Virus record (IMG/VR): IMGVR_UViG_3300025617_000018
Location: 1-64,000 of that record
From: a virus
Length of the DNA stretch: 64,000 bases
Strand: one strand, 5' to 3'
Both the position numbers and the translations under genes were made by a program. Positions 34,428 to 45,800 of the stretch are shown here, one piece after another. Each line of letters starts with the position of its first letter. Positions within the stretch are counted from its first letter, which is position 1. The notes beneath the pieces were generated by a model. The model saw nothing but the letters and a program-made list of their open reading frames with translations, searched no databases and had not been told where the DNA came from.

Positions 34428-37400
34428 TTAGTTATCTCTAAATAGCCAACCGTTGATAAAGTTGTAATATACAAGTGTAAATGCAGCTCTATCTGAATCG
34501 ATCAACAAGTCTTGTGAAACGCCTTGTATTCTTTGAGCATTTCTACCTATTGTAATATTATTTGTTGATGCTGTTCCTGCTGCATCAATAATAGTTATTT
34601 GATCACCAATACTAGGACTTGCTGGTAGCGTTAATGTGATTGCGCCATTTGTAGTATTAGCAAAGTACTGTCCGCCTGACACAAGTGTAGTATTACCAGT
34701 TACTTCTACGAACGGCGGCGAACCAGCAGTAGCGTTGGTCCATTCGCCTAAACCTGAGTTGTATACTAAACTTTGTCCGTTTAAAGGAGTAGTTACTTGA
34801 ACGTCTAGCAAGTTATCAAGACTAGCAACACCTTGACTTAGCACAAGAATGTTGCCTCGCATGTTTGCTCCATGATTTTGACATTGGTATACAAGATTAC
34901 TAGGTGCATCCATGGGCACTACCCATTCAGTTACTCCGTCAGTGGTGCTTGCTCCATCCGTGTACGCTACTCCGTCATACTCTTCTCTAATCACAAAAGG
35001 ATGCGCAAGATAATTCACACTGTTGTCAAACACATACTTCATGCCACGAACAAGAATCAAATCTGGATCGTTTGTAGCAGTTGGAAATCCTGGACCTGTA
35101 AAAATATAATTTGATGTACCGTCAACGCCAAGTGTAAACTCAATAACTGGTTCAGATGAAATATTCAAATCGTCATTGAAGTCACTGAGATTTTCTGGAG
35201 TATTTGTAAGATTCGTATAGTTAAGATAATATGAACCTTGTTGCCCGTCTAATGTATCTGCATCTATATTCAATCCGTCGACATATGTTTTGTCAACTAC
35301 ATTTTGTACTTTAGCATCTGTGTAATAAAGATTAGTAGTACCTTCTGTTAAATCATCACTGTCAAAGTTTGAAAGAGTTGATACTGTACCAGTTATGTTA
35401 CCTACAATATTTGCAGCTAAACTTTGTCCTTGTGTGCTCCAGCGATTATTTGTTTCGTCCCAAATAAACTGCACATTAACATCGTCGCCACGTTCAATTT
35501 CGATACCAGCATTTTGTGTTGCAGAACCTGTAGCATTAGAGTTTAGTACAATAATATTATCTGCTAGATTAATAGTTTCTGTGTTAACTGTGGTAGTTGT
35601 GCCATTTACAGTTAAATTACCGTCTACACGTACATCGTTGAATCTAACATCGCTCGCAATTCCTACAGCCTGTCCAATAGCAATCTGTCCGTCAGTGATA
35701 GTAACACCTGTACCTGCTGTAACAGGATCAGGACCAACATACGAGAATACGCCAGTTAGTGGACTGTAACTTAAACTTCCTGCACCTGAACTAGATACTG
35801 AAAACTCGGATCTAGCTCTTGCTTCAGTGTAGTAAAGATTAGTAGTACCTTCGCTTAAATCGTCTGTTGACTTATTACCAAACTCTGTGTTAAACTGAGA
35901 AGTACTAAATCCTTCGCCTGGAATCCATTTATCATTATCTGCATCATATAATAATGTTTCGCCATCTGCGGGTGCATCTGTGGTTAAATCAACATCTCGC
36001 AAATCACCTAAGTCAGTTCTAACAATCCTATCATCAACTCTAGCATCTGTGTAGTAGAGATTTACCAGTCCTTCTGTTAGTGCGTCTGTTGTAAGATTAT
36101 TAAGATTAGCAACCTGTCCATTTACATTACCAGTGAATACAGCATTAGTGCCGTCTGTGCCATTTTCTAATACTTTAGTTCCGTCTGCGGCAAGTATATC
36201 ACCTATAACATTCCCTGACATCTGTCCAGTAACTGAACCTATAGTAACGCCGTTTGCTGTTACACTGTTAGCAGTTAAAGCATCAAATGTACTTGTACCT
36301 GTGCTTGCTGTAACATTACCAATTAATCCACCAGTAAATGTAGCATCAGTTCCGTCTGTTCCGTTTTCTAATACTTTAGTGCCATCGGCAGCTAGTACAT
36401 CGCCTTTTAAGTTACCGTCTGTGGTTCCTGCTGTTTGTCCAAGGATAACACCGTTAACATTAATGTTGTTAAATATACTAGTTCCTGAAGTAACTTCAAC
36501 ATTGCCATAGAAAATAGCATCTTCGTTTGTGCCTGTACCTGCGTCTACAACAGTAGTAGTGCCATCGGCAGCTAGTACATCACCTATAACATTACCAGTT
36601 AAGTTACCTGTAACATTACCAGTTACATTTCCTGTTACATTTCCTGTTAGGTTACCAGTTACATCACCGTCTAAGTTACCCGTTACATCGCCGTCTACAT
36701 CACCTATGAATGTTGCGGTTGTAGGATTTACTAATACGGTTATACCATCTGCTCTGTATACAGGACCAAATAGTCCACCTGTTACGTCACCTGTTAAATC
36801 GCCAACAAAGTCTGCTTCGACTTGATTGAAAGTAACGTTTTGATCTGTAGCAACATTCTGCCCAATACTAATAGTACCACTGCTTACAGTAACACCAGTA
36901 CCGCCTATGATTGTTGAATCAATGTTTGCAGTACTAAAATATTTGTTTGTTGTACCTTCAGTTAAATCATCTGATGTAAAGTTTGTAATATCGCTTACTT
37001 GTCCTGTAACATTACCAGTAACATTACCAGTAACATCGCCTGTAACATCACCTGTTACGTCACCTATTAGGCTACCGCGAAGTGTTCCATCGTTGCTGAC
37101 AATAACAGAGGAATCTTGTCCTACTATGTTACCGTAGTAGATAGCATCTAAACCGTTTACACCATTCTCTAATATTGTTGCGCCGCCTTCTGCCTTGATA
37201 TGTCCTTGCATATCTCCGTCATGTAAGCCAAAAGTTGTTCCAGTTACATTACCAGTTAAGTTACCAACAAAGCCTTGTGGTGCTTCTAGTTTTTTGTTTA
37301 CTCTCCAAGCATCTGGAATAGCAAAATATTTTATTGTGGCGTCTGCACCGTCAACTAATAGACCTGCACCATTGGCGTCAAAGTTTGTCTCAGCTCCAGC

Positions 37401-37994
37401 TGCAACAGTGATAACCAAATCAGAAACTACAAGATTATCTGCTTCTTGTTGTGTTGTATTACCTAGTACAGTTAAGTTACCTGTAACAGTTAAGTTACCG
37501 TCTGCTTCGATGTTAGCACTGGTAATATCGTTTGAGTTAAGAGTACCATTAACGGTTACGTTGTTAAATGCAACGTTGTCTGAAGGACCAACCTGTTGTC
37601 CTACATCAATGACGCCGTCAATAATAGTAATACCAGTACCAGCTGCAAAAGAGTCTCTTGCACGTTGAGTAGTAAAATAAAGATTAGTTGAACCTTCTGT
37701 GAGTGTGTCAGTTGTATGATTTGATAAACTAGACACTGTACCTGTAATGTCACCTGTTACATCTACACTAAGTGCAGTAGTAGAAGAAGCGCCAAAGTCT
37801 GCAATAGTTTGCAGTGTAGGCGCAGCAAATGTTTTAGTGCCATCTGTGTTACTAAGAACCATTTCTCCGTTGGTTAACGGAACACCCATTGCTGGTTCTG
37901 CTTGATCCAACCCTAGATAATCATAACGGTCCGCGGTTAAATCACCGGGAGCTTTTCTTTTTACTCTTCCGCTGGTAAGTCTGCTATTACTCAT
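34428..37994 (-). CDS. Tail-fibre protein with VTGN shaft and cupredoxin-like domain (1188 aa)
   Basis: A 1188-aa fibre. A shaft region (about 100-720) holds tandem VTGN/DVTG repeats and many LTEGxTNLYxTxAR units, the latter a common trimeric-fibre motif. Near the C-terminus (about 955-1055) lies a cupredoxin-like domain: AHPFVI supplies one His and YQCQNHGANM supplies Cys, His and Met with C-x2-H-x3-M spacing, the type 1 copper ligand set. A final domain (TLTLPASPSIGDQITI, GWLFRDN) resembles C-terminal knobs of marine phage fibres. Whether copper is bound is inference. Confidence 0.8.
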   Translation of the reverse strand: MSNSRLTSGRVKRKAPGDLTADRYDYLGLDQAEPAMGVPLTNGEMVLSNTDGTKTFAAPTLQTIADFGASSTTALSVDVTGDITGTVSSLSNHTTDTLTEGSTNLYFTTQRARDSFAAGTGITIIDGVIDVGQQVGPSDNVAFNNVTVNGTLNSNDITSANIEADGNLTVTGNLTVLGNTTQQEADNLVVSDLVITVAAGAETNFDANGAGLLVDGADATIKYFAIPDAWRVNKKLEAPQGFVGNLTGNVTGTTFGLHDGDMQGHIKAEGGATILENGVNGLDAIYYGNIVGQDSSVIVSNDGTLRGSLIGDVTGDVTGDVTGNVTGNVTGQVSDITNFTSDDLTEGTTNKYFSTANIDSTIIGGTGVTVSSGTISIGQNVATDQNVTFNQVEADFVGDLTGDVTGGLFGPVYRADGITVLVNPTTATFIGDVDGDVTGNLDGDVTGNLTGNVTGNVTGNVTGNLTGNVIGDVLAADGTTTVVDAGTGTNEDAIFYGNVEVTSGTSIFNNINVNGVILGQTAGTTDGNLKGDVLAADGTKVLENGTDGTDATFTGGLIGNVTASTGTSTFDALTANSVTANGVTIGSVTGQMSGNVIGDILAADGTKVLENGTDGTNAVFTGNVNGQVANLNNLTTDALTEGLVNLYYTDARVDDRIVRTDLGDLRDVDLTTDAPADGETLLYDADNDKWIPGEGFSTSQFNTEFGNKSTDDLSEGTTNLYYTEARARSEFSVSSSGAGSLSYSPLTGVFSYVGPDPVTAGTGVTITDGQIAIGQAVGIASDVRFNDVRVDGNLTVNGTTTTVNTETINLADNIIVLNSNATGSATQNAGIEIERGDDVNVQFIWDETNNRWSTQGQSLAANIVGNITGTVSTLSNFDSDDLTEGTTNLYYTDAKVQNVVDKTYVDGLNIDADTLDGQQGSYYLNYTNLTNTPENLSDFNDDLNISSEPVIEFTLGVDGTSNYIFTGPGFPTATNDPDLILVRGMKYVFDNSVNYLAHPFVIREEYDGVAYTDGASTTDGVTEWVVPMDAPSNLVYQCQNHGANMRGNILVLSQGVASLDNLLDVQVTTPLNGQSLVYNSGLGEWTNATAGSPPFVEVTGNTTLVSGGQYFANTTNGAITLTLPASPSIGDQITIIDAAGTASTNNITIGRNAQRIQGVSQDLLIDSDRAAFTLVYYNFINGWLFRDN
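36589..36710 (-). repeat. Tandem 12-base VTGN/DVTG-coding repeat
   Basis: Ten or so imperfect copies of a 12-base unit (attaccagttac / tcaccgtctaag variants) in frame within the 1188-aa fibre gene. Confidence 0.75.
37002..37066 (-). repeat. Tandem 12-base VTGN/DVTG-coding repeat
   Basis: Five to six imperfect copies of a 12-base unit coding (D/N)VTG in the same fibre gene, homologous to the blocks at 3511-3577 and 36589-36710. Confidence 0.75.
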
Positions 37995-38325
37995 TTGATG
38001 TTTCCAAAATGCTCAATGTTAACTTGCAAGATAAATTTGTTCCTGTAGATGCTACTAGAATAGAGTTTTCTTCTAACACTAACTTACCGCTAACTAGGTT
38101 AACAGCATCATTTGGCGGTAAAGCAAACTCGTCTAATAGTTCTGTGTCTATACCACCGATTCTTGTTTTAAAAGTTACAGTAGTTTCAGATCCACTTACG
38201 TTTGCACACTGAGCACCTAGGACAACAGTAGACGCACCCGCAGGAACAGTATATACTTCTTGTTCAGAAGTTTCTAGTGTTTCTGTTATTGTTCTAAATC
38301 GATTGAGCGGTAACGGTTCTGCCAT
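37987..38325 (-). CDS. Small structural protein of the fibre block (112 aa)
   Basis: A 112-aa all-beta protein, with a helical start followed by a domain of about 85 residues rich in Thr/Val/Leu (YTVPAGASTVVLGAQ). It overlaps the fibre gene downstream by eight bases, so the two are coupled. No family is recognised; size and context fit a capping or adaptor protein of the fibre. Confidence 0.65.
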   Translation of the reverse strand: MAEPLPLNRFRTITETLETSEQEVYTVPAGASTVVLGAQCANVSGSETTVTFKTRIGGIDTELLDEFALPPNDAVNLVSGKLVLEENSILVASTGTNLSCKLTLSILETSNE

Positions 38326-38337
38326 GTCTTTTTCCTT

Positions 38338-40605
38338 TTACTCTGTAATTGCTAATATATACGGTGTCATTACAGCAAACAAGCTTCGGTTGAATGTTCT
38401 ACCTGAAATAGTACCTGTTGCTCTTTCAATAACCAGTTCTTGACCAATACGGAAGTCACCACGTTGGTCTGTACTTGTAAAGTTAACTCTACCAGCACCG
38501 TTGTCGTCTTCTACAACTTCGTTTTCTTGTATAGGACGACCTCCTAAATACGGAACAGCAAACTCTATTTGATTTCCTGTTCCTACATATTCAAATGTGT
38601 GTGCAGATGCTCCGATCAAACTACGCTGATGGAATGTAACTGTAGTATTATCTGGTACTATCTGTAATACTGCTTGCTCTAGTGTTATGTCACTACTTCC
38701 AGTATTTGTTCTTGTGATAGCATTTTGTAAATCAGCTATTAAGTCTGCAACTACAGTACTAGCACCTGCTTCGGCAGTTAAGTTAGGATCATCTACAAAT
38801 CCTATTGCTGTCTTATTTAATACTTGTTGCCCAAATAATGCAATAGTTCCAACAGCATCAGCAGTTTCGTCTATCTGTCCTAGTACTTTACTCTGCGATC
38901 CTGCCCAATAAGCATCTGCTGCAAAGTCTGTGTTTTCTACGCCGCCAGTTTTTAAATCGTTGCCAAGTGCTTCTACAATGAGAGCAACATCTCGTTCACA
39001 AGTTGCACGATCATAACTTAAACTAGGATATGTTGAGTCAACATAATCGCCTACTTTGCCTGCAATATAATCTTTGTTAAGGATCAGCAAGTCTCCTGCT
39101 TCATTATATCCGCCAGTATTTACCGTTGTAAACATACTGGTTGCACTTTCTACAGTGTAGTAAAAATCATCTCCAGCAAACTTAACTGCATCACCTACGT
39201 TTGGACGAATAACTAAGTTGTCTAAAGTAATGGTTGTACCGCTTTGATCTACACCAGCACTTTGTCCTTGATACAATGCTTCTGAAACACCAGTTGCTCT
39301 TAAACCGTATGTACCAAAACTCGAGTTAGAGTTTGTAATACTACAGAAGCCACCGCTTTCTGCAAGGAATGCATCTTGACAGCAAATAGTAAACACAGAT
39401 ACTAACTGTGCATATCCGCGATTGAGTAGGTGTACGCCAATGCCGCCTTCGTTGTATTGAGTGTAACTGTCAACAACCATTGAACGTAGTCCACCTGCTA
39501 CGCTTCCATCTACACGCATACCTGTACCAGTTGTAGTCTTAGAAGTACAGTTTTGAATATAAGGCGAACGCCAGTCGTCTACACTTCTTTGTAAGAATGT
39601 ATTTCCAGCTGGATTGAACGCGATAGCAGCAGTAGGTGCAATATGATCGCTGAATGTCATATCAGAAAGATAATCACCGTGTGTTACATAAAATAAGTCT
39701 TCGGTTTTATCTGCGGGTCGAACTGTTACTGTTCTTAAACTATCTCCTACAACAGCCGTAAACGGAGGCATATCTAAAGGGTTAGCTTCTGTGTAATCAC
39801 CACTTGCAACTCTAACTGTGTAATAAGTAATGTTAATATCATTTTCTATCAGTTCAGGAATAGCATCTTCACCGCCTGTGATAGAGTCTTCTATTAAATC
39901 AAGTAACTCTACAATTCTAGCATTAGCATCGATGCCTTGTGTGTATTGAAGATCAGTCACTTGAACAACATTTGTTTGATATGTAAATCCTAGTACAACA
40001 TTTCTGACAACCTGTCTAGCAAGAGTCTTAGTATAGCCAACTGCTGTTGATGTAGCACTAACTTCTCCTGGAATAACTGTGCCTGTGTAAGTAAGATAAC
40101 TTCTTGCAGCAAACACACTTTCTTCGTTGCCGCCAAACTCTAAATCAACAATAAGTGCATCTATAATAAGTCCAACGTCTCTGCCACACTTTTCTTCGTT
40201 GTAAACTAGTGATGGAAAAATGTCATTGACAAACGCAACAACTTCTGCTTGAATGAACGATCTGTTTAGTTTGAGTAATTCAATAGCATCATAAAATCCC
40301 TGACCCGGATCTGTCACAGGAGTAAAAACACCAGCTCTAGCAACATCTAATGCGGATTTGATAGTTCTTTTTGCGGCGTTAACACTAGATCCACTGTTTG
40401 CGTCATCACCGTTTTTAGCAACATATACAACGCCGGTTGTAGTTGACTCGCCGCCAATAGTAACAACACTTTCTTGACCATTCTGTTCTACTTTAGTAAA
40501 AAGTCTGCCGTCAAAAGTATTAAGGGCTAGTTCTCCTAGCTCTAATTCTGCTATACCTGGTGCAAGTCCGCTAACGTCACTTCTTTTAAGTTTTAATCTT
40601 GGCAT
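38338..40605 (-). CDS. Beta-helix structural protein with Cys-x-RD modules (755 aa)
   Basis: A 755-aa protein opening with a fibre-type N-terminus (LKLKRSDVSG, then GELALNTFDGRLF). A YVAKNGDDANSG segment (about 80-100) leads into a right-handed parallel beta-helix core (about 250-480) of the pectin-lyase-like type. Two copies of a roughly 55-residue module with the signature (A/Y)FVN.xxPSLxYNxxkCxRDVGLIxxAL flank the helix (near 145-165 and 535-555). The same module occurs twice in the 2381-aa protein. No catalytic residues were identified, so binding rather than cleavage is assumed. Confidence 0.75.
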   Translation of the reverse strand: MPRLKLKRSDVSGLAPGIAELELGELALNTFDGRLFTKVEQNGQESVVTIGGESTTTGVVYVAKNGDDANSGSSVNAAKRTIKSALDVARAGVFTPVTDPGQGFYDAIELLKLNRSFIQAEVVAFVNDIFPSLVYNEEKCGRDVGLIIDALIVDLEFGGNEESVFAARSYLTYTGTVIPGEVSATSTAVGYTKTLARQVVRNVVLGFTYQTNVVQVTDLQYTQGIDANARIVELLDLIEDSITGGEDAIPELIENDINITYYTVRVASGDYTEANPLDMPPFTAVVGDSLRTVTVRPADKTEDLFYVTHGDYLSDMTFSDHIAPTAAIAFNPAGNTFLQRSVDDWRSPYIQNCTSKTTTGTGMRVDGSVAGGLRSMVVDSYTQYNEGGIGVHLLNRGYAQLVSVFTICCQDAFLAESGGFCSITNSNSSFGTYGLRATGVSEALYQGQSAGVDQSGTTITLDNLVIRPNVGDAVKFAGDDFYYTVESATSMFTTVNTGGYNEAGDLLILNKDYIAGKVGDYVDSTYPSLSYDRATCERDVALIVEALGNDLKTGGVENTDFAADAYWAGSQSKVLGQIDETADAVGTIALFGQQVLNKTAIGFVDDPNLTAEAGASTVVADLIADLQNAITRTNTGSSDITLEQAVLQIVPDNTTVTFHQRSLIGASAHTFEYVGTGNQIEFAVPYLGGRPIQENEVVEDDNGAGRVNFTSTDQRGDFRIGQELVIERATGTISGRTFNRSLFAVMTPYILAITE

Positions 40606-40622
40606 TTCTTGTTCCTATGTAG

Positions 40623-40630
40623 TATTTATC
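40623..40630 (-). promoter_or_regulatory. Late-type promoter box GATAAATA
   Basis: Minus-strand GATAAATA, 17 bases upstream of the 755-aa gene, with AGGA in between. It overlaps the last codon of the 737-aa gene and could start a second late unit inside the fibre block. Confidence 0.6.
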
Positions 40631-42843
40631 TAGCCCGAGTATGAGCCAAAATCTATGATAACATTTTCTAACTGTGTATCACCGAAGTCAATAGCACTGC
40701 TATCTGCAGCAGTTATTGTACTGGTTGTTAGTCCTGCTACAATAACTTCTGAATCTGTTGTGTTGCTTCTCTTAACAACAGTATCTAATGTATCAATCTC
40801 TGCTGTTACAGTAATCCTTGCTCTAATTAAATCATCAATAGCTGCCGCAGTCATTAAACGATCATTTGTATCTTCAAACACATCCTGATCTGTTGTTAAT
40901 GCTGTACCTGCAAAGTCGTTTGCAGTAACTTCTGTTAGATAACCTGTGCTATTGTTAAAAGAAATAGTACCAGTTGCTGAATCATAATCAATATCGCCTG
41001 TACCGCTTAGGTGTGCTCTTACTTCTAATGCAGTAGGTCCTGTATATGTAATAACACCAGTGCCACTATTATAGACCATTGAGCCGTCGCCACCTGCATC
41101 AACAATGTTAATAGAACTTCTTGCTCTTGCATTAGTAAAATATATATTTGCACCTTCTGGTATATCACTGGTATTTTTTGTCCCAAAGCGAGTATCAAAC
41201 AAATCGTTAAAGTCAGCAGCATTTAATTTTAATGCCAAAGAGTTAGTTACCGTAGTTGCAAAATTAGGATCGTCGCCTAGTGCCGCCGCTAGTTCATTTA
41301 ATGTATCTAATGTTGCAGGAGCCGCATCGATTAAATCTGCAACACTTTGTGTTACATATGCTTGAGTTGCGTAACTATTATTTGTTAGATAACTCTGTAC
41401 TCTTGCATCAGTATAGTATAAGTTGCCACCTTCTGTCAAGTTAGTTGTTGTTTTTGTAGCAAAATTTTGATCGAATGTTGTAGCAAAGTCTGCTGTATTA
41501 AACTTAGTAGCAAGAGCATTATTAACTGTGGTACTGTAGTTTGCATCATTTGCAATGGCCGATGCTATTTCGCCTAGTGTATTTAAATCGCCTGGTGCAA
41601 TACCTATTAGGTTATTTACAGCAGTTGTTACATATGCTTGGCTAGCATAAGGATCTAGAGGATCATTAAGGATGCCCTTTACTCTTGATTCTGTGTAATA
41701 AAGATTGTTGTTACCTTCTGCTAGGTTGTCAGTGGTCTTCTGTAAAAACTGATTATTCCAAAATGTGACAAATCCTTGACTGTTAAGTACCTGTGCTACA
41801 CTGTTATCTACATATGTAATAGTTGCATAGTTTTCTACACTGTGATCACCCCACGAATATGCTGTGTCCCATTGTGTAACATTTGTGCTACCGAAACTAA
41901 CATTGTTTACAATAAAGTTATCTCTTGCACGAACATTTACATATCCACCAATATCACCTAAGTTATTTCCAATGATGTTATTGTAACCTGTGATGTCACC
42001 AACAGCAGTACCAGTAAGTGTGTCGTAACCACTTATAGTTCCACCTGCTGTTGAGCTTATAGTTGGAAACTCTGTGATACTGCCTGTGCTGTCACCTTGT
42101 ACGTTTTGTATAGGAAGTGTGCTACTTGCAGCTCCTCCATTAGCAAGAATATCTGCTAGTGTTAGTACAGGAACATTTGTAAAGTTATTATAGTCTAAGT
42201 AGTAACTTGGTAGTTCTCCGCCTAGATTTTTAACTTCACCTGTTGCACCATCTACAACCAGTGTAGAATCCTGAGCAAACAAATTACCAACAACGTCTCT
42301 TTGTGTAACAACAACTTGGCGTACTTGTCCAGTAAACTCAAACTCACCTGTTACAGGGTTTACACTGATAGCTCCGCCACCGATGTAAATAGTATTTCCA
42401 CTTAACCAAAGATCTTTAAATCTTCTAGTAGAACTACCTAGATCATGTACTTCTGTTTGATCAGGAATAATATCCCCTTTAACAGTACCATTTAAATTAA
42501 TACTCGAGTTTTCAGCATCTACTAATAATGTACTGTTAGCTGTAGCAATACTACCATAGATTTTACTGAATCTTTTTAATTCGTCACCGATGTTGTTTGC
42601 TAGATTAACTTGAGGAACAATATTATCTTTGACAGTGCCATTCAAGTTAATTGTACTGTCAATACCGTCTACAAGAATAGTTGAGTCAGCGCCTCGAACT
42701 TCTACTCCTACAATATCACGTTGCGGTCCTAGTTCGTTGTAAAGTTCATCAAAGTTGTCGTTGATTTTGGTCATCGCTATTCTTAGCGGATCACCATCTC
42801 CTTTGTTAGGACTAGTACCTAAATTAATAACTTTACGTGCCAT
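40630..42843 (-). CDS. Tail-fibre protein with anchor motif and NLYYT repeats (737 aa)
   Basis: A 737-aa fibre. The N-terminal anchor motif is at residues 6-38 (INLGTSPNKGDGDPLRIAM, then TKINDNFDELYNELG). Shaft repeats include ADSTLLVDAENSSINLNGTV units and at least three copies of a longer unit, LTEGxNLYYTDARVxxYL... YVTQSVADLIDAAPATLDTL, spaced about 70 residues (about 400-620). Alternating beta and short helical segments suit a trimeric shaft. It abuts the 2381-aa gene with no gap. Confidence 0.78.
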   Translation of the reverse strand: MARKVINLGTSPNKGDGDPLRIAMTKINDNFDELYNELGPQRDIVGVEVRGADSTILVDGIDSTINLNGTVKDNIVPQVNLANNIGDELKRFSKIYGSIATANSTLLVDAENSSINLNGTVKGDIIPDQTEVHDLGSSTRRFKDLWLSGNTIYIGGGAISVNPVTGEFEFTGQVRQVVVTQRDVVGNLFAQDSTLVVDGATGEVKNLGGELPSYYLDYNNFTNVPVLTLADILANGGAASSTLPIQNVQGDSTGSITEFPTISSTAGGTISGYDTLTGTAVGDITGYNNIIGNNLGDIGGYVNVRARDNFIVNNVSFGSTNVTQWDTAYSWGDHSVENYATITYVDNSVAQVLNSQGFVTFWNNQFLQKTTDNLAEGNNNLYYTESRVKGILNDPLDPYASQAYVTTAVNNLIGIAPGDLNTLGEIASAIANDANYSTTVNNALATKFNTADFATTFDQNFATKTTTNLTEGGNLYYTDARVQSYLTNNSYATQAYVTQSVADLIDAAPATLDTLNELAAALGDDPNFATTVTNSLALKLNAADFNDLFDTRFGTKNTSDIPEGANIYFTNARARSSINIVDAGGDGSMVYNSGTGVITYTGPTALEVRAHLSGTGDIDYDSATGTISFNNSTGYLTEVTANDFAGTALTTDQDVFEDTNDRLMTAAAIDDLIRARITVTAEIDTLDTVVKRSNTTDSEVIVAGLTTSTITAADSSAIDFGDTQLENVIIDFGSYSG

Positions 42844-45800
42844 TTACACTCTCCCTACAACAACTTCGACTACGCCTTTTTCAACGTCGTCTTTGTTAGC
42901 AACTGCTTTACCTATCACAGTTCCTACCTTTGGATCATTGTTTACAATAGCATATCCTGGATATGCTGATGTAACAAGTATATCGCCCTTTTCGACCTTG
43001 CCAATAACTTTACATGGAACACGACCTTGTAGAGCAACATCAACTGTAAGTCCTTCTAAATCTGCATTCATCAAGTGTGCAGGATTAGTAGAAACAACAC
43101 CTGCTACTCTACGATCATCTTTAGTAGCACAATGTGTTACTTCTGCTTGCCCGCCAAATATTAGTACTGTGCCTGATTCGTATTCTTGGTCAGCTAGATA
43201 TTTTTCTGCTAAGTCAGCATATCTTGCATTGGTTGCAACACCGTCAAATACTTGTGCGTATACGGTATTATATCTTAAAGGATTTTGTCCGCCTTCGCCT
43301 ATATTATATGTTGCATTTTGATCAGGAACAACACCAGTATCACTAAAAATAAATGGAGTTACACTTGTAGTTGTTCCAGCAACTACAACAGCAATTTCTC
43401 CTGCGTTAGCCGAGCCACTTGCTGCACCTATGGCTAATCCAGTAGATGCTGCACCCTTCTCATCTGCTGCTTCGATAAACGATGTATAAATCCAATCTGA
43501 ACTTAATCTACTTTCTCCGGCTAAACTGCTACCTAATTGCAAAATACTTTCAGTAGCACTGCCGTTGCCAATAATAAGATTATCAGGAATAGTAACATTT
43601 ATTTTAGCACTAGTTGTACCAACTGCGGTTAATACAGTCGCTTGACCTGGTGTTTTAATTTGGAGAGTAGTTCCCGATATCTCCATTACCTTGTAAGAAC
43701 TGTCTGCACCTAATATTAAATTAGTTACTTGAATACCACCGTCGTTTCTTGTTCTAAGTATACTATCTGCACCTGATGCTTGAGTAACGTTGATAGCTTC
43801 TGGATCACCTGTACCGGAACTCACCCTGCCAATAACTTTATTTGTTGCAATATCTTGCAGTTCAGCAAATACAATACCATTGTCTTTGATTCTTACAAAC
43901 CCGTCTGTGGTTTCAAAGTTTTCATCACTGAACTTAGCAAGACCTAAATCTGCTTGTGTCTTTGCCTGTGTTCCACTCCAACCTGTTGTAGCATCGTCCT
44001 CGTCGAAGGTATCAGCTTTAGTCATTGCTAGTTTACTTTGAGCAATTTCTGCATTACTATTAACATCTTCGTTTAAGACACTGTCATTTTTAATATTAGC
44101 TCTAAAGTCTGTGCCGTTTTCGTCTCGTGTTACAGTAAATTCAACCTGACTGTTTTGTGTATTAAAGTCTGTATTTGCCCATTCGTCATAAGGTCCGAGA
44201 ATGACATCGCCTGTTGGGCCGCTAGTTACCACAATGTCATCAGCTGTGGTAATATCTCCGCTATTTGCTGTGTATGTAATAATGTTAACGTTACCACTGA
44301 TATTGTCAGTGGTAACTTCGACATCTACAATAGTACCTGTAGCTCCTGTAGAAGATCCTGTAAAGTTTTGACCAACAGCAAATACACCAGTTCCGCCTAC
44401 TGTATCACCATCTATAAAAATACGTTTCTTAGCTGTTGATATTAAAAACTGACCTTCAGCATATCCGTTTATTTCTGTGTCTCTTAACGCCGCAATCGAG
44501 TCATTGTTTCCAATAGCAGTATCAACATATGATTTCGTAGCCGCATCACTGCCATTTGCTGGAGCCGCTAGATTGGTTACTGTTTTAGTACCAGCGTTCA
44601 AGTTACCAGTCATTGGTATTTCACCGCTGGCTGCAAGTGCACCTGGACCTATTCTATTTGGAACTGATACTCCGTCGTGATCCCAACCTAAGCGTCTGTT
44701 GACATATTGTCTTACAGCACTCTGTGTTGGTACAGTGTCAATAGCATTGTTAGTCATAGCCGAGTCTGTTGAGAACTCAGCAATAACAACGCCTCGCTTA
44801 AATCCAATACCGTCTAAGTTTGAAAGTGCAATACTTGCCGCAAAACTTACAGTACCAGTGCCTTGATCAACTGTAAAGAATCTACCCACACGGAAGAAAC
44901 CGTCTTGATCTGTTGATACATAGAATACTCTGCCTTTGAGTCTTTCTTGTACTTCGTTTTCTTGATTAGGTTCGCGACCTGCACCTAACAATACATTTGG
45001 ATAGTTTGTTTGGTTGAAACTACCAGATCCTATGTCTAAGAAGTCGTGACCTGTTGCACGGCAAGTTGAAATGCGGATAGTAACTGTACCTAGTTCACCG
45101 CCTTGTAAACCTACACGCAGTGTTTGTACTTGATCTCCTACAATAACACTTCTAGCAAGACCTAGTGCAGCATTGTTTATATCAATATTACCACCAGCTA
45201 GATCTGAAATTTCTACTGTAGCAAAAGTGCCTCTATCAGTGTAGTTATCTACAATATGAGTCTTACCTGCCCATGTAAATATCATATCTCCTGCATTTAT
45301 GCGATCAATTTCTGCTTGCTCTTCCAGTTTTTCAATAGCAATAATATCGTCGCCTACAGTGGCACCCATTGTTGTGCCGTTGCCTGGATAAGTGTTGTTA
45401 ACTGCTTCCTCTGGTTTAACAGTTAAACGAACAAAGTCAAAGGTAGAATCTATTGTAAGTAGTGTCTCTGTTTGAGGTAACGCACCGCCTATGCCTTCTG
45501 TTACAGCAAATGCAATAGTTCTGTAAGTAATATCTTCATCGTCACCTTCAAATACTAGAGCAGTACTAGGACGAATAGTTAAGTTATCTCTATCTGCAAT
45601 GTCAGTAATAACAAAACTCTTGGCAAATCTTATATTCACTGGAGTGTCAGGATCAACTGCCGCGTCTAGACCGCCGTCATTAAATCCTGCTGTTCCTGTT
45701 GAAAAGTTTAACTTATAAATCTTACCACTGTAGAATGGTGTTGCAACATTAGGAAGAACAGTACCACTTACACTTACTGCCGTAATAGCACCTGTAGTAG

